From: Anaerolineales bacterium | GTDB taxonomy: Bacteria; Chloroflexota; Anaerolineae; Anaerolineales; UBA4823 | Length of the DNA: 64,000 bases | Direction of reading: 5' to 3' | NCBI GenBank assembly: GCA_016929095.1 | Contig: JAFGJM010000050.1 | Location: forward strand, 1 to 64,000 | Shown here: positions 52,781 to 62,227 of the stretch, piece by piece | How the letters are laid out: the number at the start of each line of letters is the position of its first letter | Position numbering within the stretch: the stretch's first letter is position 1 | Position numbers and translations under genes: made by a program | Notes under the pieces: generated by a model | Told to the model about the DNA's origin: nothing | The model's database searches: none | What the model saw: the letters and a program-made list of their open reading frames with translations, nothing else

Positions 52781-53977
52781 ATGGCCGGCTTCAAGGATAT
52801 CGCCAACGTTTGGAATAATATAAAAGAAATCGACTTACGCCCCTTAAGGCTGGACGCTCAACAAGGCGTGAGAATCGCTCTGGCAGGCAAAGCAGGGAGC
52901 GGCAGACATACGCTGGCAGATCAAATGCGCCGTGATCCAGCGCGCCTCAACGTGGTTGCCATGACCCCTGTCTTGTTGGTTGATCTCGATGACCCGGAAG
53001 CTGCCATACATAAGACCGCCAACGCTGACCTGATCATCCTGCTGATAAACGCGTCGCAAACCAATACTGCAGCAGAAAGGCACATCGCCCGGCGCTGGGT
53101 GGAAGAAAATAAAAACCTGCTGGTGGTCATCAATGAGCAGCCCTCTTCTGCCATTGTAGACCCCGGTGAGCAAAGCCTGATATTGGAACCCTGGGGCACC
53201 TGGGGTAAACATCACGTCCTCACAGGCGATATCACCGACACCAATTTCATCTCCGAGCAATTCAGCCGGCGTGTAATAGAATCACTCCCCAGCCAATGGC
53301 TTTCCCTGGGAAGATATTTCCCCCTTTTCCGCATCCCGATTGCCAAACAATTGATCAATGATACCTGTCTATCCAATGCCGCCTATGCGGTCAGCACCGG
53401 CATCGCCGAAGTGGTGCCTGTATTGGATATCCCTTTGAATGTCGCCGATATGTTTGTACTCACCAAAGCGCAGGCTTTTTTGGTATATAAACTTGGTCTG
53501 GTGCTGGGTTATTCATTCGAATGGCAAGATTATGTGAAAGAATTCAGCGGGGTACTGGGAGGCGGTTTTTTGTGGCGGCAAGTTGCCCGGCAGTTGATAG
53601 GACTGGTACCCGCCTGGGGTATAGTGCCTAAAGCTGCGGTTTCATATTCGGGCACTTATGTGGTCGGACATGTGGTGCTTCAATGGTACCTCACCGGCAG
53701 GCATATCAGCCGTAAGCAAATGCAAGAGTTGTATATTCAAGCCTTTGCCCGCGGTAAAAATCTGGCAGAAAACCTGATCAAACGCCTGCCAAAACCAAAA
53801 AACAAACCCAAAAAACAAGCGACCAAAGCCCTGCCTGCGCCGCGCAAAATTACCAAATGCCCTCACTGCGGAAAACGCCCGGCAAAAGGCGCTCAATTTT
53901 GCCATCACTGCGGTCAAGCCTTATTCCCCACTCTGCCTTCGCAATCCGATCAAGAAATCATCGATCCTGTGGAGTAA
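52781..53977 (+). CDS. P-loop (GTPase-like) protein with hydrophobic DUF697-like region and C-terminal zinc ribbon
   Basis: 398 aa. An N-terminal P-loop-like motif AGKAGSGRHTLADQM (G36-T44) resembles a GTPase walker A, but the invariant Lys-Ser/Thr is replaced by Arg-His-Thr. The following strand VLLVDLDDPEA and NADLIILLINASQ, VVINEQPSS resemble the G3 and G4 regions. Residues about 190-320 contain hydrophobic helices like those of YcjF/DUF697 proteins, then a Lys/Pro linker and a zinc ribbon (C360, C363, C374, C377). Role unknown; membrane-associated NTPase-like adaptor is an inference. Confidence 0.7.
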   Translation: MAGFKDIANVWNNIKEIDLRPLRLDAQQGVRIALAGKAGSGRHTLADQMRRDPARLNVVAMTPVLLVDLDDPEAAIHKTANADLIILLINASQTNTAAERHIARRWVEENKNLLVVINEQPSSAIVDPGEQSLILEPWGTWGKHHVLTGDITDTNFISEQFSRRVIESLPSQWLSLGRYFPLFRIPIAKQLINDTCLSNAAYAVSTGIAEVVPVLDIPLNVADMFVLTKAQAFLVYKLGLVLGYSFEWQDYVKEFSGVLGGGFLWRQVARQLIGLVPAWGIVPKAAVSYSGTYVVGHVVLQWYLTGRHISRKQMQELYIQAFARGKNLAENLIKRLPKPKNKPKKQATKALPAPRKITKCPHCGKRPAKGAQFCHHCGQALFPTLPSQSDQEIIDPVE

Positions 53978-54062
53978 TGAATTACACAATCTCTTGCGAC
54001 CAATGACTGGAGACCAGAATTATCGGGAAGTCGCTGTTAACCAGTGACCAAACAGGGGTTTC

Positions 54063-54090
54063 TTGACAACCCTTTCACATATGGTAAAAT
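54063..54090 (+). promoter_or_regulatory. promoter of the tRNA cluster
   Basis: TTGACA (54063-54068), 16-bp spacer, TAAAAT (54085-54090), about 30 bp before tRNA-Phe. Confidence 0.85.
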
Positions 54091-54120
54091 AACTCTCGCT
54101 CTTTCTCAAAGGAACAACAC

Positions 54121-54193
54121 GCCGAGATAGCTCAGTTGGTAGAGCACATGACTGAAAATCATGGTGTCGCCAGTCCGATTCTGGCTCTCGGCA
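54121..54193 (+). tRNA. tRNA-Phe (GAA)
   Basis: Cloverleaf complete: acceptor GCCGAGA/TCTCGGC plus A, anticodon stem CATGA/TCATG with loop CTGAAAA (anticodon 54174-54176 GAA... at loop positions 3-5), T arm GCCAG/CTGGC. CCA is not encoded. Confidence 0.96.
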
Positions 54194-54220
54194 CTCTCGG
54201 TCTGATGTTAGGCCGGTGAC

Positions 54221-54293
<73 letters not shown>

Positions 54294-54361
54294 CTGTAAC
54301 AGCAAGCGGCTGATGGCAGATAGCATACAACAAGCTGTTTGCATCGGTCGTTTTTGATTAA

Positions 54362-54432
54362 GGCGACGTGGCCAAGTGGGAAGGCAAGGGTCTGCAAAAC
54401 CCTGATCACGGGTTCAAATCCCGTCGTCGCCT
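54362..54432 (+). tRNA. tRNA-Cys (GCA)
   Basis: Acceptor GGCGACG/CGTCGCC plus T, anticodon loop CTGCAAA (anticodon GCA at 54394-54396), T arm CGGG-TTCAAAT-CCCG. CCA is not encoded. Confidence 0.95.
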
Positions 54433-54475
54433 CAAAAAAAGCTCGCCGTGTTTTTTTCCGGCGAGCTATTGTTTT
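54433..54475. terminator. bidirectional terminator between tRNA-Cys and the GGDEF gene
   Basis: Stem AGCTCGCCG / CGGCGAGCT (54440-54448 and 54459-54467) with a T-rich loop. On the minus strand the hairpin is followed by TTTTTTTGAG (strong); on the plus strand by ATTGTTTTAC (weaker). It overlaps the GGDEF stop codon. Confidence 0.85.
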
Positions 54476-56559
54476 ACTTTATCCTGAGAAATCTTTATCT
54501 GATCTCTCCCGGCGTCTTTGGCTTGATACAGTGCCTGGTCGGCGCAAATGACCAATTGGTTGGATGTTTCACAATGAAGCGGGAAAGTAGCGATACCCTG
54601 GCTCACCGTTGGCTTCACTAATGGTAAGCCGGTTTCAGTTTTAAGGGGTAATTCCAGCAGCGTCAGGCGGATTCGTTCTGCAACCTGTAAAGCCTGGTCT
54701 GTGGTTGCCCCGGATAATAACACGCCAAATTCTTCGCCGCCCCACCTTCCGACGCTATCAGTGGCTTTGATATGAGTGGTAATCGCTTGAACGGTCAAGC
54801 GTAAAACCTCGTCGCCGATGACATGGCCATAGTGATCGTTGTAATCCTTAAATAAGTCAATATCGAGCATTATCAAAGACAACGATTTCCCCGCTTCCTG
54901 GCATATGTCGAGCTCATCTTCTAAACACTGAATAAAATACCCGTGGTTATAAACCCCGGTTAGCGAATCGCATCGCGCCCGCTCTTCCACCGAGGCGTGA
55001 TGTTTTGCATTATCCACAGCAATGGCCGCCTGATTGGCAATGTTTAATAATAACGCCTGGTCTTGCTCGTTAAAAACATTAGCTTGATAGCTGGTCACAA
55101 CGATCATTCCCATAAATTCCCCGCCGGCGATCATCGGCACTCCCAGCCATGATTCATAGGATTGTTCATTTCCCAATCTTATCGCATCTGAATCCGCTGA
55201 AGTCTGATGATCGGATAACTTGCCTATCAATAATGGCTGTTTTGTTTTTCCCACGATGCCGAAGGGGCCCTCATCCGCGGGTATGATTTGCGGAGGATAA
55301 CGCACGCCATCATTGATGACCACATTCAAATCCAAACAATTCTCCTCCGGAAGATACACCACCACAAAGTATGTGTCAGCCGAGATGATGCGGCTGACTT
55401 GTTGGTAGATCATTTCAAGCAATGCATCCATTTCTATGGTTGAGCCAATCGCCCTGGCTGCTTCATTAAGCACTTCCAATTGTTCTGCTTTCTTTTGCAC
55501 CGCCTGATGCAAACGTGCGGTTTGAACCACCATTGCCACCTGAACCGCCAGTGTTTGAAGCAAATCAAATTTCTCTTTCGTAAATGACTCTCGTTCCCAA
55601 CGGCGCGCTTCTCCGACCGAAATGACGCCATAGGTTTCACCTTTGGATATCAATGGCACCAGACACGCGGATTTTATCTCTTTAAAGAACAATGCTTTTA
55701 ATTCTTGTTCATCCAGGGCTGTAAGCACATCATCCTGACGCAAAACCATTGTCTGACCGCTAGCCACCACCTGGCTATGCCAATACAATTGATCGATGGG
55801 ATATGTTTGCTGTAACCCTGTCTCCCAACCGGATAAAGCCCTCAAAGGGTAAACCCCAAATATGCGCAATGATTTATTATCTTTCTCCAGAAGACTGATA
55901 CGGCAGAAGGTTGCGGGAATACCGCGCGCGATCTGTTCTGCTAAGAGCGGCAGTGTTTTTTCCAAATCCAGAGAGGTGGTGATGGTTTGGCTTATCCCCA
56001 ATAAAAAACTCAAACTCCGATTGCGCCGATTGGTATCGCGAATTTGCTGGCGGACAATTTCCGCCAATATGTTGGATATAAAACCTGAAACAGCAAAAAC
56101 CCCCAGATGTAAACCACTCTGCAAAATGAAACTATAATTCAACCCAATTTGGAAATACATTACCAGGATGTAGGCCATACTGGATAAAATCACCGCTAGC
56201 AAAGTGGCTATCCAATTGTACATGATACCGGCTAGTATCACCACAACCACCCAAATAATATCCAAGTTGAGCCCATAAGGCGCAAACAGGTAATACGCCC
56301 ATCCAACAAAAAATACGTTGAGTGTGGTGATGGAATAATTGAGCCATGATACTGAGCCGAAACGAGGATGCAGCCAGTAATATACAAGTGATACGTAAGC
56401 TGCTATAAAAAATAATAAGATGATGATTTGACGCCGCGCCTCAAGAATGATCGGCAAACGCCAAATAATCACCATGGATAGCAAAATAAATAACCAGGCG
56501 GTTACTTCGATTGGTTTTTTGAACTTATTCCAGATATTGCTACGATCTTGCCAAATCAT
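54466..56559 (-). CDS. membrane diguanylate cyclase with two GAF domains
   Basis: 697 aa. Six or so TM helices at the N-terminus (about 15-180), two GAF domains (about 190-345 and 365-525), and a C-terminal GGDEF domain with active site GGEEF (about 606-610) in GRWGGEEFGVLLSG, so cyclic-di-GMP synthesis is expected. The product-inhibition I-site RXXD is altered to KATD. No EAL domain. It lies upstream of, and divergent from, the flagellar region, which fits control of the motile/sessile switch. Confidence 0.92.
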   Translation of the reverse strand: MIWQDRSNIWNKFKKPIEVTAWLFILLSMVIIWRLPIILEARRQIIILLFFIAAYVSLVYYWLHPRFGSVSWLNYSITTLNVFFVGWAYYLFAPYGLNLDIIWVVVVILAGIMYNWIATLLAVILSSMAYILVMYFQIGLNYSFILQSGLHLGVFAVSGFISNILAEIVRQQIRDTNRRNRSLSFLLGISQTITTSLDLEKTLPLLAEQIARGIPATFCRISLLEKDNKSLRIFGVYPLRALSGWETGLQQTYPIDQLYWHSQVVASGQTMVLRQDDVLTALDEQELKALFFKEIKSACLVPLISKGETYGVISVGEARRWERESFTKEKFDLLQTLAVQVAMVVQTARLHQAVQKKAEQLEVLNEAARAIGSTIEMDALLEMIYQQVSRIISADTYFVVVYLPEENCLDLNVVINDGVRYPPQIIPADEGPFGIVGKTKQPLLIGKLSDHQTSADSDAIRLGNEQSYESWLGVPMIAGGEFMGMIVVTSYQANVFNEQDQALLLNIANQAAIAVDNAKHHASVEERARCDSLTGVYNHGYFIQCLEDELDICQEAGKSLSLIMLDIDLFKDYNDHYGHVIGDEVLRLTVQAITTHIKATDSVGRWGGEEFGVLLSGATTDQALQVAERIRLTLLELPLKTETGLPLVKPTVSQGIATFPLHCETSNQLVICADQALYQAKDAGRDQIKISQDKVKQ

Positions 56560-57100
56560 GCAGCACCAATGTATATAAAACAGGCAAAATTACATGCCAC
56601 CCCTCAAAATAATACTATAATTGTTATATGTCCTTAACATTAAATTTTACCACCCATCATTTCTTAAAGAATAAATATTTATTTTACCTAACTTACAACT
56701 TTGTTGGATATAATATGTTTTTCTTTACGCGATTTTTATGGAGAATTCACGCACTGCGTTTTATGATGCAGACAGTTTTAAACGAATTTTAAATATTACT
56801 TAACATTGATTGGATTTGCTTGCATACAAAAAATAACCCAAAATATCATGATTGCCCTCAAAGATGCCCTTCTTTTAAAAATTCGCCCTGATAATTTTTA
56901 TTGTTTGGAAAAACAAAATTTATTCATTCCACATCTTTCCCAAAATAATTATCCTGGTTTTACTCTCAAAAGGTTTATTCACGCTTTATTAAAGAATTTA
57001 TAAATCAAAACAGTGGCAATGATTGCATTCAAGATATCACTAATCGATAATACAAAATTACAATTTTTCAACATCAAGTTAGATTATTAGGAGGCAATTG
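56560..57100. other. AT-rich intergenic region upstream of the response regulator
   Basis: A 541-bp divergent region, very AT-rich. A TATAAT occurs at 56709-56714 without a good -35. A 21-codon open frame (56738-56803) and a 65-codon frame (from 56806) lack ribosome sites and recognisable protein features. I see no RNA gene or repeat. Confidence 0.5.
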
Positions 57101-57910
57101 ATGGACACATTCAATGTCTTGGTGATTGAAGATGATGAAATCGTGGCTCGTACGATCGAACGCAGTTTACGAGGCAATGAATTTAAAATCACCACGGTGA
57201 ATAGCGGCGTAGAAGGATTAAAGACTGCCCGAAAATTATTACCGGATATCGTCATACTGGACGTTGTCATGCCAGGTATGGATGGATATACTGTATGCCG
57301 TGAAATGCGCGCTGATCCTTTACTAAAAAATATTCCTATCCTCTTTTTAACGGCTAAGATCAAAGATGAAGATAAAATCGCTGGCTTTAACGCTGGCGGC
57401 GATGACTACTTAAGCAAGCCGTTCAACATCGATGAACTCATCCTGCGGGTTCGTGCAATCCTGCGCCGCACAAAAATTGCTGCCAAACCGGTTGCACTCC
57501 AAGAAGCCGCTCCAACCGTCAATTCATCCCTTCCCCAACGGGTTCAAGAGATTCTCAATAAATTAGCGCAGGAGACAAAAACGGTCGAAGCGGATTATTG
57601 TTTAATTGTTGGCGAATACGTATTGGATACGCGCTCATACGAGCTGTACACCCCCCATAAAGGGAAAATGCGCCTCACACCCGTGCAATTTGACTTGCTT
57701 TATCACCTCATGAGCCATTCGGGTCAAATATTTTCCCCTGCCCGCTTATTGGATGAGGTTTGGAATTACCCATCCGATGCCGGTAGCCCAGATCTGGTAC
57801 GAGTGCATATTAAAAACCTGCGCGAAAGAATTGAAATTAACCCAGCCACTCCGAGCTTTATACGGACTGTCCCTGGTTATGGATATACGATTAATCCGGA
57901 ATCCGAGTAA
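57101..57910 (+). CDS. response regulator, OmpR-like with extended linker
   Basis: 269 aa. Receiver domain with D10-D12 acidic cluster, phosphoacceptor D54 and K106, a linker of about 40 residues (about 122-165, AAKPVALQEAAPTVNSSLPQ), and a winged-helix DNA-binding domain ending in VRTVPGYGYTINPE. The ATG at 57101 is chosen over the TTG three bases earlier because AGGAGG lies 6 nt upstream. The paired kinase follows after 45 bp, then the flagellar genes. Confidence 0.93.
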   Translation: MDTFNVLVIEDDEIVARTIERSLRGNEFKITTVNSGVEGLKTARKLLPDIVILDVVMPGMDGYTVCREMRADPLLKNIPILFLTAKIKDEDKIAGFNAGGDDYLSKPFNIDELILRVRAILRRTKIAAKPVALQEAAPTVNSSLPQRVQEILNKLAQETKTVEADYCLIVGEYVLDTRSYELYTPHKGKMRLTPVQFDLLYHLMSHSGQIFSPARLLDEVWNYPSDAGSPDLVRVHIKNLRERIEINPATPSFIRTVPGYGYTINPESE

Positions 57911-57955
57911 CCACAGGTAACTTTCTTGAACAAAGTACAACGTAAGGAAAAATGA

Positions 57956-59605
57956 ATGCCGGTAAATCAAATCCGTGAGCAAGCTCCCATTCAACAACAG
58001 GTTCACAACACGACATCAAAGCTGCCAGACCCCCTCTCTTCTTTAATCCTTAATATCTATCAAACCAACCTTGAGTTAAAAGAAACCCAAGAATGGCTGG
58101 TGGGTCAAATCTGTAAAATATTTAACACCGAAGGCGGCTCAATTTTACTGATCAAAGATAGTAACGCCGAGCAGGTGGTAAAAGTTCAGTGGGACGAAGC
58201 GCCGCAATGGTCTGATATCTCGGATATTTTCCAGCAAGATGAAATTATCCAAAATTGCTTGTTACAAGACAGCCCAAGCAACATCAAGGTTTCCACAAAT
58301 AAAAAACCAATTTATTGGTTGAATGCACCAGATACACCTATCCATACCATGATGTGCACTTTACTGGTGCACCAAGAACAAAAATTGGGGGTGCTCTCAG
58401 TTTTCAATAAAAGAGCAAGCGATTTTTCTGAACAAGACCAGAAATTACTAAGCGGTCTGGCAAATTTAATATCCCACAATATCTCCATGACGCGCCAGGT
58501 GCAAAACCTGAAAGTGATCAATGCCGATCTGGAAGTCAACCATTGGCAACTATTGCGCTCTCGCAATATTCTGCGCGCCCTGTTTGATAGCATCCCCTTA
58601 TCAATCTACATCATAGACCGTAAGTATAATTTAGTAGCCGTCAATAAAGACCGCGCTTTCAGGCAAGATCAATTACCAAATGCGTTGGTGGGTCATCGTT
58701 GCTACGAGAAACTGTATCATAATGAAGATATCTGCCCGGAATGTAAAGTCATTGAATCGCTCTTTAGAGGAAAAAACACTCTTCGCACAAAGCGCCAATG
58801 GCAGCCAGATGGCGAGCCGGAAGAATGGGAAATCAGTACATACCCTATATATGATGACTCCAACCAGGTGACACAAGCCATTATAATCGAGGAAGATGTC
58901 ACGGATAAGCGCCGCCTTGAAGCCACGATCGCTCAATCCGAAAAATTGGCAGCCGTGGGTCAATTAGCTGCCGGATTGGCGCACGAAATCAACAACCCTT
59001 TAACCGCTATCATCGCCAATACACAGCTCTTACAACGCGAGATCCAACCAGAAGAGGATATGCGCGAATTGGTCGATCTCATTGCCAAAGCCGGCTACCG
59101 CGCGGCACAGGTAGTGAGGAATCTGCTCGATCTGGCGCGAAAAGAACAATATGTATTCGAACCGACAGATGTTAACGATACTCTACGGAATGCGCTTTCA
59201 TTACTCAATCATGAATTTATGGCGCGCTCTATCTCATTGGTGTTTGAACCTTCGGAGGATTTGCCCCCTATTACTGGCAGCCCCGATCATTTGCAAGGCG
59301 TATGGTTAAACCTGCTGACCAATGCGATGGATGCCCTTGAAAATACTGCCAACGAAATTCACGTCACAAGCTCTTTGCTTGGAAGCGAAATACGCGTGAT
59401 TGTTTCCGACAACGGCAAAGGCATTCCTCCGGAACGTTTGAACCGCATCTTTGAACCCTTCTATACTACCAAAGCACCCGGGCGCGGTACAGGCTTGGGC
59501 TTATCTTTATGTCATCGGGTGATAAAACAACATGGGGGCCATATCCTGGTAGACAGCCAATTAGGTGTTGGGACGAAATTTACCGTTATATTACCCGTCG
59601 CTTAA
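57956..59605 (+). CDS. soluble GAF-PAS histidine kinase
   Basis: 549 aa, no TM helix. GAF domain (about 25-185), PAS domain (about 210-325) containing a cysteine pair (NEDICPECKVIESLF) often seen in such PAS domains, HisKA with H343 in LAAGLAHEINNPLTA (the NtrB/ZraS-like form), and HATPase with NLLTNAMDALE, SDNGKGIPPE and GTGLGLSLCHRVI. Probably phosphorylates the preceding regulator. AAGGA lies 7 nt before the ATG. Cytosolic signals are implied. Confidence 0.93.
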   Translation: MPVNQIREQAPIQQQVHNTTSKLPDPLSSLILNIYQTNLELKETQEWLVGQICKIFNTEGGSILLIKDSNAEQVVKVQWDEAPQWSDISDIFQQDEIIQNCLLQDSPSNIKVSTNKKPIYWLNAPDTPIHTMMCTLLVHQEQKLGVLSVFNKRASDFSEQDQKLLSGLANLISHNISMTRQVQNLKVINADLEVNHWQLLRSRNILRALFDSIPLSIYIIDRKYNLVAVNKDRAFRQDQLPNALVGHRCYEKLYHNEDICPECKVIESLFRGKNTLRTKRQWQPDGEPEEWEISTYPIYDDSNQVTQAIIIEEDVTDKRRLEATIAQSEKLAAVGQLAAGLAHEINNPLTAIIANTQLLQREIQPEEDMRELVDLIAKAGYRAAQVVRNLLDLARKEQYVFEPTDVNDTLRNALSLLNHEFMARSISLVFEPSEDLPPITGSPDHLQGVWLNLLTNAMDALENTANEIHVTSSLLGSEIRVIVSDNGKGIPPERLNRIFEPFYTTKAPGRGTGLGLSLCHRVIKQHGGHILVDSQLGVGTKFTVILPVA

Positions 59606-59748
59606 ACCAACAGCTTATTTAGGAAATCTTTACCAACCCTTCACATTCAATTTATGCACTTGTAAATTCCTCTGTGTTAAATTCTAAGCGGATTGTTTAT
59701 TTCCAAATTTCGTTTTAATTGCTTGGAGCACCTCAGGATTATTCGATC

Positions 59749-59958
59749 ATGATCAGTATCACCCGGTTTAATGGCACAATTGTTTACCTGAACGCCGACT
59801 TAATCCAATCGGTAGAAGGTACTCCCGATACTGTAATTACACTCACGAATAACGTGAAAATTGTGGTTCGAGAGAGGCCGCAAGAGGTTATCAATAAGAT
59901 CGTCGCCTATCAACGTTTGGTGCACAACCCGCAATTAGAAATTACTTCTGGAGATTAA
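59749..59958 (+). CDS. flbD: flagellar FlbD family protein
   Basis: 69 aa starting at MISITRFNGT, the conserved family N-terminus; an upstream TTG at 59719 is rejected. CAGGA lies 10 nt before the ATG. The core VYLNADLIQSVEGTPDTVITLTNN and KIVVRERPQEVINKIV match small FlbD/SwrD proteins encoded before motA in many Gram-positive and related genomes. In Bacillus SwrD increases stator power, so it probably acts with the stator proteins next to it. Confidence 0.9.
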   Translation: MISITRFNGTIVYLNADLIQSVEGTPDTVITLTNNVKIVVRERPQEVINKIVAYQRLVHNPQLEITSGD

Positions 59959-59960
59959 TA

Positions 59961-60788
59961 ATGGATTTAGCAACCATCATCGGTCTAGTCGGAGGCATTG
60001 CGCTTGTATTTATCGTTTTAATTGTTGAGGGCGGTTCTCCGATGGAATTGTTTGCAGCCCCGCAAGCCATTCTATTAACCATTGGCGGCGCCTTACTGGC
60101 AACGGTTATTTCTTATCCCATGAAATCCCTGGGGTTGATCCCCAAATGGTTGATGCTGGCAATAATGGGCAGTAAAGAAAAAGAATCACCTGCCGAAACG
60201 ATCAATCTTCTTTCACAACTGGCAGATAAAGCCCGCCGTGAGGGATTACTGGCATTGGAAGAAGAAAGCAAAAAAATCCCTAATGAATTTCTCAAAAAAG
60301 GCGTGATGATGGTTGTGGATGGCGTGGACCCATCCCAGGTACGGGCGATCATGGAAATTGATATCCGCCATATGGAAGAACGCCATGGACAGGGAATTAA
60401 TTTCTTTGCCGCGGCTGGCGGGTATGGTCCTACTATGGGTATTATTGGTACCGTTATGGGCTTGATTAGCGTTTTGCAGAAATTGGACGATCCTTCCACA
60501 CTGGGGCATTCGATTTCTGCCGCTTTCCTGGCAACCTTGTGGGGAATTTTTTCCGCCAATATTATTTGGCTGCCTATTGCCGGAAAATTACGCTACAACA
60601 GCGATGAAGAAGTGGCTTTCCGTCGACTCATGCTGGAAGGCATTCTATCTCTGCAGGCTGGCGAGAATCCACGCATCGTTAAAGAAAAGTTATTCGCTTT
60701 CTTGCCTCCGAAGATGAGACAAGAAGAAGGTAAAGAAGGCGGCGGCAAAGGCGCCCCTGCGAAAGCGAAAGCTAAGGCAGAAGCATGA
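59961..60788 (+). CDS. motA: flagellar motor stator protein MotA
   Basis: Forms the stator ion channel with MotB and pushes on FliG. 275 aa: N-terminal TM helices (about 3-20, 30-52), a large cytoplasmic loop with conserved charged residues (RREGLLALEEESKKIPNEFLKKGVMMVVDG), and TM3-4 (about 150-205, GGYGPTMGIIGTVMGLISVLQKLDDP and ISAAFLATLWGIFSANIIWLPIA). The C-terminus is Lys/Ala-rich. Starts 2 bp after flbD and overlaps motB by 4 bp. Confidence 0.96.
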   Translation: MDLATIIGLVGGIALVFIVLIVEGGSPMELFAAPQAILLTIGGALLATVISYPMKSLGLIPKWLMLAIMGSKEKESPAETINLLSQLADKARREGLLALEEESKKIPNEFLKKGVMMVVDGVDPSQVRAIMEIDIRHMEERHGQGINFFAAAGGYGPTMGIIGTVMGLISVLQKLDDPSTLGHSISAAFLATLWGIFSANIIWLPIAGKLRYNSDEEVAFRRLMLEGILSLQAGENPRIVKEKLFAFLPPKMRQEEGKEGGGKGAPAKAKAKAEA

Positions 60789-61540
60789 GCGGACACGGCG
60801 GCGGCGGTTCAGAACGGTGGTTAGTCAGCTACGCAGACTTTATTACCCTGCTGATGGTTCTGTTTGTTGTTTTGTATTCGATGGGACAGGTAGACGTGCA
60901 AAAATACAAACAATTGGCAGAGAGTCTGAAAGTAGCTTTTGCCGGCGGCGGTCCTGAAAAGGTTGTGGATGCCGGCATCAATTCCGGCGGCGGATCTGGC
61001 GAAAATGAAACTTCAGCCCCCATAGTTATTCCCGGCATCCCCAAAGAACCTGCCACATCCACTGAAGTTGCCGGTAGGCTTACCGATATGCTGGCGTTAT
61101 CAGGCCTGGGAGGCGAGGTAAGCGTTCAAAACAACATCGAAGGTGTGCTAATCTCCCTTAGCGAGAAACTGACCTTTGTTCCAGGCACTGCCCAATTGCA
61201 GGATGATGCATATCCGGTGCTGGACACTATCGCCAACATGCTCACCCAATTGGATAATGAAGTCCGCATTATCGGCTACACAGATAACACTATCCCCGTG
61301 GATAAACGCTATACCACTAATTGGGAATTATCCACCGGCAGGGCAGTGATTATCGCAAAATACCTTATGGTAAAAGGCGTTGCACCGCAGCGTATTCTTG
61401 TAGCCGGACGCGGTGAATTTAAACCCATTTTCGCCAATGACACACCGGAACACCGCGCTTTAAATAGCCGCGCCGAAATCATCGTTGTTTACTCAGTTTC
61501 AACAGATATTATTGATGTAAATTTGAACATCAATCCATAA
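60785..61540 (+). CDS. motB: flagellar motor stator protein MotB
   Basis: Single TM helix (about 15-35) with the ion-carrying Asp in WLVSYADFITLLMVLFVVLYSM, plug/linker region, and a peptidoglycan-binding OmpA-like domain (about 125-245; IIGYTDNTIP, NWELSTGRAVIIAKYL, AGRGEFKPIFANDTPEHRALNSRAEI). 251 aa. Ion specificity (H+ or Na+) cannot be decided. ATGA overlap with motA. Confidence 0.96.
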   Translation: MSGHGGGGSERWLVSYADFITLLMVLFVVLYSMGQVDVQKYKQLAESLKVAFAGGGPEKVVDAGINSGGGSGENETSAPIVIPGIPKEPATSTEVAGRLTDMLALSGLGGEVSVQNNIEGVLISLSEKLTFVPGTAQLQDDAYPVLDTIANMLTQLDNEVRIIGYTDNTIPVDKRYTTNWELSTGRAVIIAKYLMVKGVAPQRILVAGRGEFKPIFANDTPEHRALNSRAEIIVVYSVSTDIIDVNLNINP

Positions 61541-61565
61541 TCAAACGGGAGAGTAATAATAACCC

Positions 61566-62177
61566 ATGAAAAATATCTTGAAATTATTACCGAAAATCCT
61601 GATGATCCTGGGCGGGCTCACAGTTGTGGGCGTCAACCTGGCGATTGCTTATATCATGTTCGCACCAGATAACCTGCCCAAACCATTTTATTTGATGTAT
61701 GCCGCTACTGCCGATCAAGCAGCCGGGGGTGTCGCTCCATCCGATGAAACCTCTCTTGAACCATCTGTTGCGCAAGCAGCAGAAGCCCCAGAAATCGTCG
61801 CCACCCCGGTATTGGAACGCGGTCAAGGGTTTATGGTCGACACCGGCACCAAAATCATCAACCTGGTCGATCAAACAGGGCGTAAATACCTGCGAGCTGG
61901 CGTAGTTTTAGAATTTGTTCCTCAAGATCCAGAATATTACTCTATGGCGGAAGAAGAAAAAACTGCTTACGAAACCGCTTTTAATGAAGAGATGGGATTA
62001 AAACTCCCTGTTATCAACGACATCATTATTACTTTACTATCAAGCCAAACCTATGAATCGGTGTATACCGCCGAGGGTAAAGAAATCCTGCGGCAAAAAA
62101 TCTTGGAGCAGGTGAACGAACAATTGCCAGAGAATAATGTTATTTTTGTGTACTTTACTGAGTTTGTTGTTCAATAA
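61566..62177 (+). CDS. fliL: flagellar basal-body-associated protein FliL
   Basis: 203 aa with one TM helix (about 11-33) and a C-terminal periplasmic stomatin-like domain (about 95-203) containing IINLVDQTGRKYLRAGVVLEF and the ending KEILRQKILEQVNEQLPENNVIFVYFTEFVVQ, typical of FliL. The Ala/Glu/Pro linker is longer than in enterobacteria. FliL rings surround and stabilise stators, in keeping with its place after motB. Confidence 0.93.
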   Translation: MKNILKLLPKILMILGGLTVVGVNLAIAYIMFAPDNLPKPFYLMYAATADQAAGGVAPSDETSLEPSVAQAAEAPEIVATPVLERGQGFMVDTGTKIINLVDQTGRKYLRAGVVLEFVPQDPEYYSMAEEEKTAYETAFNEEMGLKLPVINDIIITLLSSQTYESVYTAEGKEILRQKILEQVNEQLPENNVIFVYFTEFVVQ

Positions 62178-62227
62178 GGTATAACCAGAAGTCATTTCTA
62201 CCAATAAAACGAGACGAGGACTAATAA

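Noticed and set aside
56738-57003. Two short plus-strand frames in the AT-rich gap
   Set aside because: No ribosome sites, no recognisable motifs, and composition that matches the surrounding non-coding AT-rich sequence.
57098-57100. TTG start for the response regulator
   Set aside because: It would be only 3 nt from AGGAGG, whereas the ATG at 57101 is 6 nt away.
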